This document shows, one piece after another, positions 1 through 5,593 of a stretch of DNA of 8,496 nt (position 1 is the stretch's first letter; each line of letters opens with the position of its first letter). The notes beneath the pieces were generated by a model that was not told where the DNA came from, ran no database searches, and saw only the letters and a list, made by a program, of their open reading frames with translations. Both the position numbers and the translations under genes were made by a program. The stretch comes from Candidatus Rokuibacteriota bacterium (GTDB lineage Bacteria; Methylomirabilota; Methylomirabilia; Rokubacteriales; CSP1-6): contig QHSM01000095.1 of the NCBI GenBank assembly GCA_003221595.1, positions 1 through 8,496 of the forward strand. Reading direction: 5' to 3'.

Positions 1-351
1 CGGAGCGCTCGACGCGACGACCGCGGCCACCGCTTCCCCGCAAAAGCGCGCCGTGCCATCCGCCAGCGCGGGCCAGGCGGTCGCCGTGAATCCGGCGCCG
101 TCGAGCCGAGGTGCCAGCGGCTTGGCGACCGCCCGGAGCTCGGCGGCGGTGACGACGAGGGCGACGCCGGGCACCGCGCGAGCCGCGGCCGTCTCGATCC
201 GGTCGATCCGCGCGTGCGCGTGCGGGCTCCGGGCGAAGCTCACGCTGAGCATCTTCGGGAGCGCCAGATCGTCGAGATATCGCCCGCCGCCACGCAAGAG
301 GCGTGGGTCCTCGAGGCGTCTGACGCTCGCGCCGGTATATCGGGACGTCAG
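1..351 (-). CDS. Xanthine dehydrogenase/CoxL-family molybdopterin-binding subunit, N-terminal 117 residues (partial)
   Basis: The reverse strand, read from position 351 to the window edge, is open throughout and translates into the typical N-terminus of the large molybdopterin subunit of xanthine dehydrogenase, CO dehydrogenase and aldehyde oxidase enzymes. Visible are RYTG (residues 4-7), RRLEDPRLLRGGGRYLDD (11-28), a FARSPHAHARI block (39-49) and, near the edge, GEAVAAVV. These enzymes hydroxylate or oxidise aldehydes, purines, N-heteroaromatics or CO with a Mo-cytosine or Mo-pterin cofactor, and work with FAD and 2Fe-2S subunits not seen here. The frame has no ATG, GTG or TTG at the expected start. 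A CTG at 349-351 sits exactly where the family's Met usually lies, preceded by GAGGT at 357-361, and overlaps the TGA of the DUF1015 gene upstream. The active-site regions lie outside the window, so the substrate cannot be judged. Confidence 0.85.
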   Translation of the reverse strand, partial: MTSRYTGASVRRLEDPRLLRGGGRYLDDLALPKMLSVSFARSPHAHARIDRIETAAARAVPGVALVVTAAELRAVAKPLAPRLDGAGFTATAWPALADGTARFCGEAVAAVVASSAP

Positions 352-1586
352 GCGGCACCTCGCTCGCCCAGCCGATGGAAGACGAGCCCGTCCAGCAGCT
401 TCGGGTAGAAGTGCGTGGACTTTTGCGGCAAGAGCTCGCCGCCCCGCACCACGGCCTGGAGCTCCTCGGCGGTCGTCGGCGCGATCAGGAACGCGGCCTG
501 GCACGCTCCGTCGCGGGCGCGCTGGATCGCGTCGGCCCGGTCGGCCGTATAGTCCACGTGCGTCCTGGCGTCGAGCTTGGCGTCGGTGATGCCCAGGAGC
601 GGTCGCAGCAGCGCTTCGTGGAGAATCGATACCGCGAGCCCCCGCCAGGCCGCCGACGTCCCCCGCGGCCACGCGATGTGATCGAACTCACCGGGCTTGA
701 GCCGGAGCAGCGCCGCGTCCGGTCCGCTGAGGACCGCGATCGTCCGGTTGTCGAGGCAAGCGGCCAGCGGATCGGCGAGCGCCGCCACCTCGAACCAGCG
801 CGCCGCCGTCTGCATGAGGTCGTCGAAGTCGAAGCCCGGAACGCCGTGCACCAGGCGGTGGTTCGGCAGGATGGTGAGCCCGGGCGCTTCGAGCGCGAAG
901 AACGCCATCAGCTTGTAGCCGGCGCCGGGGTGGCGCTCCGCGTACGCGACCGCGGTCTCGTACCGATGATGGCCGTCGGCGATGATCACCCGCCGGTCGG
1001 CCATCAGCGACTGCACGCGTCCGATCGCCGCCGGGTCCGTGATCCGCCAGAGCCGGTGACGCTCGCCCCTGAGATCGTGCGCCTCGGCGATCGGCTCGCC
1101 GACCGGTACCGTCGCGTTCCGGAGCGCACCGTCGGGATCGCTGGTCAGCATGAAAAGCAGCCCGATGTCGGCCGCCGTGGCCTCCAGCAGATCCATGCGA
1201 TCGCGCTTCGGTCCGGCGTGCGTGCGCTCGTGGGGCAGCACGACGCCCCGAGCGTAGTCGCTGACCTGTCCTAGCGCGATGAAGCCCGTCCGCGTCACCG
1301 GCCGCTCGCCGACGGCGTACGTCTGGTCGTACGGGTAGATCGCGGGCTCCGCGTCGGCGCGCCACACACCCTCGGCCAGCCACCGGTCGAGCACCTGACG
1401 AGCCGCGCCGTACCTGTCCGCCGCGTCCCTGGGGTACGTGACGCGAACGATGTTGTGCGGGCTCATCGCGTAGAGCCGATCCTGGCTCTCGGGGCTGATC
1501 TGGTCGTACGGGGGCGCGACGACCGGCGAGATGTCGCGCCGCGAGTCGCCGGCATATCGGTAGCCGAGAAGAGGTCTGATCTCCAT
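348..1586 (-). CDS. DUF1015 family protein (412 aa)
   Basis: A full-length member of the DUF1015 family, whose biochemical role is not established. Family hallmarks seen in order are PVVAPPYD (residues 21-28), LPHERTHAGPKRDR (117-130), IIADGHHRYETA (201-212) and ELLPQKSTHFYPKLLDGLV near the C-terminus (384-402). The IADGHHRYE segment is the best-conserved part of the family. About 410 residues is the usual length. The start at 1586 (MEIRPLLGYRY) was chosen over an in-frame ATG at 1640 because family members begin close to 'IRPL..YRY' and the extra 18 residues are Arg/Pro-rich and not family-like. No clear Shine-Dalgarno precedes 1586. The gene is divergent from the cupin operon, and its stop overlaps the putative CTG start of the molybdopterin subunit, so the two are probably co-transcribed and translationally coupled. 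Cytoplasmic; no signal peptide or membrane segment is visible. Confidence 0.93.
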   Translation of the reverse strand: MEIRPLLGYRYAGDSRRDISPVVAPPYDQISPESQDRLYAMSPHNIVRVTYPRDAADRYGAARQVLDRWLAEGVWRADAEPAIYPYDQTYAVGERPVTRTGFIALGQVSDYARGVVLPHERTHAGPKRDRMDLLEATAADIGLLFMLTSDPDGALRNATVPVGEPIAEAHDLRGERHRLWRITDPAAIGRVQSLMADRRVIIADGHHRYETAVAYAERHPGAGYKLMAFFALEAPGLTILPNHRLVHGVPGFDFDDLMQTAARWFEVAALADPLAACLDNRTIAVLSGPDAALLRLKPGEFDHIAWPRGTSAAWRGLAVSILHEALLRPLLGITDAKLDARTHVDYTADRADAIQRARDGACQAAFLIAPTTAEELQAVVRGGELLPQKSTHFYPKLLDGLVFHRLGERGAA

Positions 1587-1611
1587 AGGGCGCGTCGGAC
1601 GACGCCGAGGC

Positions 1612-1640
1612 AATGTCAGACCAAATCCCGGCGAAGTCAA
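1612..1640 (-). promoter_or_regulatory. Candidate sigma-70-like promoter for the DUF1015 gene
   Basis: On the minus strand TTGACT (1635-1640, 5 of 6 to the -35 consensus) is followed after 17 bp by GACATT (1612-1617, 3 of 6 to the -10 consensus), 25 bp before the ATG at 1586. Spacing is ideal but the -10 is poor, so this is only a candidate. The plus strand of the same 119-bp gap (1587-1705) must hold the operon promoter. The only hint seen is TACACT at 1664-1669 without a convincing -35. Confidence 0.3.
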
Positions 1641-1705
1641 GGGCGCCAGACTCGCGTCCGGGGTACACTGTCGCCCACGATTCTCGGACCGACCGGAGGT
1701 CGCCG

Positions 1706-2092
1706 ATGGACGAGACCGCGGTTGCCGTGACGACGGGCGTCGCTCAGGTGTTCGACCTCCACGCCCTCAAGGCCTTCGCGCCCGACAAGCGCGTCCGCAA
1801 GATGCTCTTCAAGACCGAGCAGCTCTGGTCGGAGATCGCCTGCTACGAGCCCGGGCAGTCGACCGCCATGCACCACCATCCCCGGGAAGAAGAGGCGATC
1901 TACGTCCTCGAGGGCGCCGCCACCATGAGCATCGCCGGCGACGAGGTTACCGTACCGGCCGGCGCCATCGTGAGATTCCCGGCGAACGTGCCGCACGACG
2001 TCCGCAATCTGGGCGCCGAGCGGTGCGTCATCATGTTCCTCAAGGTGAACCCCAAGGTGCTGAAGGCCGGCGCCGACGGCGCGGGAGCGTAG
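1706..2092 (+). CDS. Single-domain cupin protein (128 aa)
   Basis: A small single-domain cupin. Motif 1 reads G50-x5-H56-x-H58-x4-E63-x6-G70. Motif 2 is G78-x5-P84-A-G86 followed by VPH97-x3-N101. Together they supply the usual three-His, one-Glu metal site, so a bound metal (Fe, Mn, Ni or Zn) is likely. Cupins of this size range from small dioxygenases and isomerases to pure binding proteins, and the sequence does not decide which. The start at 1706 was chosen because GGAGG (1695-1699) lies 6 bp upstream; an in-frame ATG at 1613 would add 31 Arg/Ser-rich residues without cupin character. It is the first gene of the plus-strand run and ends 10 bp before the LigA-like gene, which suggests a part in the same aromatic pathway, for instance acting on the ring-cleavage product. 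No signal peptide is visible. Confidence 0.92.
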   Translation: MDETAVAVTTGVAQVFDLHALKAFAPDKRVRKMLFKTEQLWSEIACYEPGQSTAMHHHPREEEAIYVLEGAATMSIAGDEVTVPAGAIVRFPANVPHDVRNLGAERCVIMFLKVNPKVLKAGADGAGA

Positions 2093-2102
2093 GGAGGCGC
2101 CG

Positions 2103-2447
2103 ATGGGCAACGTGGAGCGGTGCGACAAGACGCTGCCGACCAACGAGATGATGTTTCACGTCCGCCGTGACGCCGTGCTGCGCGCGCGCTTCGCGGGCGA
2201 CCTGGAGGGGCTCGCGCGGGAGTTCAAGCTGAGCCGGGCCGAGTACGAGGCGCTGCGCGACAAGGACCCGCGCCGCATGATGGACCTGGGCGTCCACCAG
2301 TACTACGTGCCGCAGATTCTCCGCCTGTTCTTCGGCGCCGCCCACAACAGCAACGCCAGCGCGGCGCTCGAATGTTATCGACGGGCGTATCCCGAGGAGA
2401 CCGCGCAGGCGATGGCCTTGCAAGAGCGCCTCGAGGGCTCCCGGTAA
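2103..2447 (+). CDS. LigA-like small (alpha) subunit of extradiol dioxygenase (114 aa)
   Basis: An all-helical small protein matching the LigA subunit family of LigAB-type ring-opening dioxygenases such as protocatechuate 4,5-dioxygenase. Recognisable are the FAGDLEGLAREFKLSRAEYEAL stretch (residues 30-51) and, further on, DLGVHQYYVPQIL (61-73), equivalent to the 'LGVHP' helix of the family. In LigAB the alpha subunit caps the active site formed by the beta subunit and has no metal of its own. The length (114 aa) is slightly short of the roughly 120-140 aa of well-known alpha subunits. GGGAGG (2092-2097) lies 5 bp before the ATG and overlaps the cupin stop codon. The TAA overlaps the LigB ATG by one base (TAATG), the arrangement expected for two subunits made in equal amounts. 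Confidence 0.9.
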   Translation: MGNVERCDKTLPTNEMMFHVRRDAVLRARFAGDLEGLAREFKLSRAEYEALRDKDPRRMMDLGVHQYYVPQILRLFFGAAHNSNASAALECYRRAYPEETAQAMALQERLEGSR

Positions 2448-3286
2448 TGGCCCGCGTCGTTGCCGCGATGGCCATGACTCACTCACCCGGCCTCACCGGG
2501 TGGTTCACACGGGCCTCCCGCGAGTACCAGGAGCTGGCGCTCCAGGCGACCGCCGAGATGCGGCGCCGGCTCGAAGCGGCCCGGCCGGACGTCCTGGTGA
2601 TGTTCAGCAACGACCATCTCCTCAACTGGCCGATCAACAACATGCCGGAGTACACCGTCGGCATCGGCGAGGAGCACATCGGCCCCGCCGAATGGTTCGA
2701 CGAGTGGCTCGCCATGGAGAAGTACCGCGTCGCCGGGCATGCCCCGCTGGCGCGCTGGATCGTCAACGAGGGCGGGCGGCGCGGGCTGGCGCTCTCCTAC
2801 CTGCGCGAGATGCAATTCGACGACGGCATCTCCGTCCCGACGCACTACCTGAACCCCGACGCGCGTTTCCGCCTGGTCCCGGTCACCATGAACTGCACGG
2901 TGCCGCCGATTCCGACGCCGGAGCGCGCCTACCAGGTCGGCGCGCGCCTGCGCGACATCCTCGCCGCGTATCCCGGCGACGAGCGCATCGCGGTGATCGC
3001 CACCGGCGGGCTCTCGCACGAGCCGGGCGGGCCGCGGTACTTCTGGGTGGACGAAGCGTTCGATCGGTGGTTCCTCGACCTGTTGAAGCGGGGCGACCAT
3101 GCGGCGCTGCTCCGCGAGTGCACGCTCGAGCGCATGGAGGCGGCGGGCTCGGGCGGCACCGCCGAGCTTCTCGCGTGGGTGCTCGTCCTCGCCCTCACAC
3201 GGGGTCCCGCGGACGTGCTCGCCTACATGCCGGCGGTAGCCTGGCGCTCGGGGACGGGCATGGTGGTGTGGAACGAGATGGCATGA
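2447..3286 (+). CDS. LigB-type extradiol aromatic ring-cleavage dioxygenase, catalytic (beta) subunit (279 aa)
   Basis: Class III (LigB superfamily) extradiol dioxygenase, which uses non-haem Fe(II) and O2 to open a dihydroxylated ring meta to the hydroxyls. Residues matching the LigB active site are H12 (MTHSPG), H57 (SNDHLLN) and E240 (SGGTAEL) as Fe ligands and H191 (GLSHEPGG) as the catalytic base; LigB of Sphingobium SYK-6 uses H12, H61, E242 and H195, so number and spacing agree well. Length is usual for the beta subunit. The start at 2447 is set by overlap with the LigA stop and by the family start (MARVVAAMAMTHSPG); an upstream in-frame ATG at 2372 lies inside ligA. With the preceding gene it should form an alpha2beta2 enzyme. 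The substrate (protocatechuate, gallate, or another catechol or hydroxy-heteroaromatic) cannot be read from the sequence. Confidence 0.93.
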   Translation: MARVVAAMAMTHSPGLTGWFTRASREYQELALQATAEMRRRLEAARPDVLVMFSNDHLLNWPINNMPEYTVGIGEEHIGPAEWFDEWLAMEKYRVAGHAPLARWIVNEGGRRGLALSYLREMQFDDGISVPTHYLNPDARFRLVPVTMNCTVPPIPTPERAYQVGARLRDILAAYPGDERIAVIATGGLSHEPGGPRYFWVDEAFDRWFLDLLKRGDHAALLRECTLERMEAAGSGGTAELLAWVLVLALTRGPADVLAYMPAVAWRSGTGMVVWNEMA

Positions 3287-3300
3287 ACGGGGAGGTTTGA

Positions 3301-4239
3301 ATGGCGATCACGCATCACCTCGATCGGAGCGTCGTTCACCGGGCCTGGGACAACTCGCTGCTGCCGCGGCTCGTGATCGACCCGGGCGACATCGTGATCT
3401 TCGACACCCGAGACGCCGCCGACGGCTACTACTCCCCGTCCTCCACGCACGACGACGTGATGGGGCGCGGTCCGTTCCGCGGCCACCCGCTGACCGGACC
3501 CGTCGGCGTCAGGGGCGCGCGGCGCGGCGACGTCTTGACGGTCGAGATCCTGGACGTCAAGCCCGCTGCCGCCTTCGGCTGGACGGCGATCCGCCCAGGA
3601 CGCGGCCTTCTCCCGGAAGCCGAGTTCTCGAAGCCGCACCTGACGATCTGGGACCTCACCGACGGCACGCACGCGCGCATGGGACGGCGCATCGCGGTGC
3701 CGGTCGCGCCGTTTCCGGGTGTCATGGGCGTGGCGCTCGACGAGCCCGGCGCCCACAGCACGATGCCGCCCCGGAAGAACGGCGGCAACATGGATATCAA
3801 GCACCTCACGGCCGGGACGACGCTGTTTCTCCCGGTGTGGATGGACGGCGCGCTCTTCAGCGTCGGCGACGCGCACGCGACGCAGGGTGACGGCGAGGTA
3901 TGCGTCACGGCGGTCGAGATGATGGGCACGGTCACGCTGCGCTTCGGGCTGGCCCCCGGACGCGAGCTGAAGGAGCCGCAGTTCAGGACCTCCGGCCCGA
4001 TCGTGTCGGCCGCCGATCGCGGGCCGTGCTTCGTGACGACCGCGCACGGCCCCGATCTCTTCGCCAGCGCGCAGCAGGCGATCCGCTACATGATCGATCA
4101 CCTCGCGACCGAGCGCGGGCTCAGCCGCGAGGAGGCGTACATCCTCTGCAGCGTGGCGGTCGACCTGAAGATCAGCGAGATCGTCGACGCGCCAAACTGG
4201 ATCGTCTCGGCGTTCCTGCCGGAGTCCATCTTCACGTGA
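3301..4239 (+). CDS. Acetamidase/formamidase family amidohydrolase (312 aa)
   Basis: Member of the acetamidase/formamidase (FmdA/AmdA) family, cytoplasmic enzymes that hydrolyse short amides to the acid and ammonia. Family signatures are PPRKNGGNMDIKHL (residues 156-169), which carries residues expected in the active site, and LFSVGDAHATQGDGEV (185-200), with the Asp/His metal-binding look of the family; a GDVLTVEILDV strand (76-86) is also typical. Length of about 310 is usual for the shorter branch. GGGGAGG (3290-3296) stands 4 bp upstream of the ATG, 14 bp after the LigB stop. The neighbours argue that it acts on an amide or formamide made during ring degradation rather than on free acetamide, but substrate range in this family varies and this is inference. 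Confidence 0.92.
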   Translation: MAITHHLDRSVVHRAWDNSLLPRLVIDPGDIVIFDTRDAADGYYSPSSTHDDVMGRGPFRGHPLTGPVGVRGARRGDVLTVEILDVKPAAAFGWTAIRPGRGLLPEAEFSKPHLTIWDLTDGTHARMGRRIAVPVAPFPGVMGVALDEPGAHSTMPPRKNGGNMDIKHLTAGTTLFLPVWMDGALFSVGDAHATQGDGEVCVTAVEMMGTVTLRFGLAPGRELKEPQFRTSGPIVSAADRGPCFVTTAHGPDLFASAQQAIRYMIDHLATERGLSREEAYILCSVAVDLKISEIVDAPNWIVSAFLPESIFT

Positions 4240-4281
4240 GCTGGGGTCGGTACTTCTCGCTCACGCCGGTATCCGTCTGAG

Positions 4282-4295
4282 GGCGCCGCGGCGCC
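4282..4295. repeat. 14-bp perfect palindrome before the LLM gene
   Basis: GGCGCC-GC-GGCGCC is a perfect palindrome lying directly before the AGGAG ribosome-binding site (4296-4300) of the gene starting at 4308, inside the only sizeable internal gap of the operon (4240-4307). It could be an operator, a processing hairpin that sequesters the ribosome-binding site, or chance in GC-rich DNA. Confidence 0.3.
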
Positions 4296-4307
4296 AGGAG
4301 AGACGTC

Positions 4308-5144
4308 ATGCACTACGGTGTCTTCATCTTCCCGACCGACTACTCGATTCGCATCGACGAACTGGCGCGCGCCGCGGAGGAGCGCGGCTTCGAGTCCTTG
4401 TTCGTGACCGAGCACACGCACATTCCGACCAGCCGGCGCTCACCGTTCGCGGGCGGCGGCCCGTTGCCGAAGGAGTACGCCCACACGCTCGATCCCTTCA
4501 TCGGGCTCACCGCCGCCGCCGCCGTCACGCAACGGCTCAAGCTGGGCACTGGCATCTGTCTCGTCGTGGAGCACGACCCCATCCTGCTCGCCAAGACGAT
4601 CGCGAGCCTCGATCTGCTCTCGAACGGGCGGTTCCTCTTCGGGATCGGGGCGGGCTGGAACGCTGAAGAAATGGAACATCACGGAACCGTGTTCAAGACC
4701 CGCTTCCGTCTCCTCCGCGAGCGGATCCTCGCGATGCGGGAGATCTGGACGAAGGAGGCGGCCGAGTTCCACGGCGAGTTCGTGAACTTCGATCCGATCT
4801 GGTCCTACCCGAAGCCGGTCCAGAAGCCGCACCCGCCGATCCTGCTGGGCGGCGAGAGCGGTCACACGCTACAGCGTGTCGTCGACTTCTGCGACGGATG
4901 GTTCCCGCGCGGGCGCAATGCCGAGGCGATCCTGCCCGGGCTTGCCGAGCTCAGGACGCGCGCGGCGAAGGCCGGCCGAAATCCCGCGAGCCTCTCGGTC
5001 TCGGTCTTCGGCGCGAAGGCCGAGCGCGCCACGCTCGACACGTACGCCAACGCCGGGATCACGCGCGCCATCCTGCGGCTGCCGTCCGACGGCCGCGACG
5101 CGGTCCTCCCGCTCCTGGACCAGTACGCCAAGCTGATCCAGTGA
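4308..5144 (+). CDS. LLM-class F420-dependent oxidoreductase, Rv2161c-like (278 aa)
   Basis: A luciferase-like monooxygenase (bacterial luciferase fold, TIM barrel) of the type predicted to use coenzyme F420 rather than FMN. Typical segments are FVTEHTHIP (residues 32-40), LKLGTGICLVVEHDPILLAKTIASLD (77-102), the hallmark LSNGRFLFGIGAGWNAEE (104-121) and a YPKPVQKPHPPILLGG block (167-182). The EHTHIP motif near the N-terminus and the length resemble the Rv2161c (TIGR03619) subgroup. Such enzymes carry out hydride transfer or oxygenation on diverse organic substrates. AGGAG (4296-4300) lies 7 bp upstream of the ATG. The stop overlaps the next gene's GTG (GTGA), so the two F420-type enzymes are translationally coupled. 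F420 use is inferred from family resemblance; FMN cannot be excluded. Confidence 0.93.
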   Translation: MHYGVFIFPTDYSIRIDELARAAEERGFESLFVTEHTHIPTSRRSPFAGGGPLPKEYAHTLDPFIGLTAAAAVTQRLKLGTGICLVVEHDPILLAKTIASLDLLSNGRFLFGIGAGWNAEEMEHHGTVFKTRFRLLRERILAMREIWTKEAAEFHGEFVNFDPIWSYPKPVQKPHPPILLGGESGHTLQRVVDFCDGWFPRGRNAEAILPGLAELRTRAAKAGRNPASLSVSVFGAKAERATLDTYANAGITRAILRLPSDGRDAVLPLLDQYAKLIQ

Positions 5145-5593
5145 GCCTCGACCTGCCCGCGTTCGCCGCCGAGCTCCTGCGCGACGGGCGGGTCGCGCGG
5201 CTCGGCACGGCGGACCGGTCGGGTCAACCTCTCGTGGTCCCGGTATGCTACGTCTTCGACGGCCGCTCGTGCTTCTCGGCCATCGACGCCAAGCCCAAGC
5301 GCATTCCGGCCGGTGGCCTCCGGCGCGTTCGCAACATCACGGAGAACCCGCGCGTGTCGCTGGTCGTCGACCGCTACGACGAAGAGTGGACGCGGCTGGC
5401 CTGGGTGATCGTCCAGGGGCACGCGGATATTCTCACCGACGGCCCCGAGCGCGCGGGGGCCGTCGATCTCCTGCGGGACAAGTACGCGCAGTATCGCGCG
5501 CTCGGGCTCGACCGGACGACCGCGACCGTCATTCGAATCTCGCCGGAGCGGGCGATGTCCTGGCGCTGGGACGACTCGGAGGGAAGGGGCTAG
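5141..5593 (+). CDS. PPOX-class F420-dependent oxidoreductase, Rv0121c-like (150 aa)
   Basis: A split-beta-barrel protein of the pyridoxamine-5'-phosphate-oxidase-like superfamily. The order VARLGTADRSGQPLVVPVCYVFD (residues 18-40), FSAIDAKPKR (45-54), NPRVSLVVDRYDEEWTRLAWV (69-89), then RDKYAQYRA (112-120) matches the Rv0121c-type subgroup (TIGR03668), predicted to bind F420. It starts with GTG at 5141, overlapping the TGA of the LLM gene by four bases; no ATG gives a family-like N-terminus. The pairing suggests that the two redox enzymes serve the same pathway, for example reducing the ring-cleavage product, though PPOX members may also act as F420 or haem carriers. Its TAG (5591-5593) shares the CTAG tetramer with the stop codon of the convergent gene, leaving no room for a separate terminator. 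Confidence 0.9.
   Translation: MSLDLPAFAAELLRDGRVARLGTADRSGQPLVVPVCYVFDGRSCFSAIDAKPKRIPAGGLRRVRNITENPRVSLVVDRYDEEWTRLAWVIVQGHADILTDGPERAGAVDLLRDKYAQYRALGLDRTTATVIRISPERAMSWRWDDSEGRG

Noticed and set aside
375..1274. Long plus-strand open frame (299 codons) opposite the DUF1015 gene
   Set aside because: Arg-rich, no domain pattern, and fully antisense to a gene with clear DUF1015 motifs; a GC-driven shadow frame.
1609..1623. Sigma-54-like sequence TGGTCT-GACA-TTGCC on the minus strand before the DUF1015 gene
   Set aside because: The GG-to-GC distance is 9 bp instead of 10 and the -24 half is poor, so it was not called.
1613..1705. Longer N-terminus for the cupin from ATG 1613
   Set aside because: The extra residues are low-complexity and the GGAGG at 1695-1699 clearly serves the ATG at 1706.
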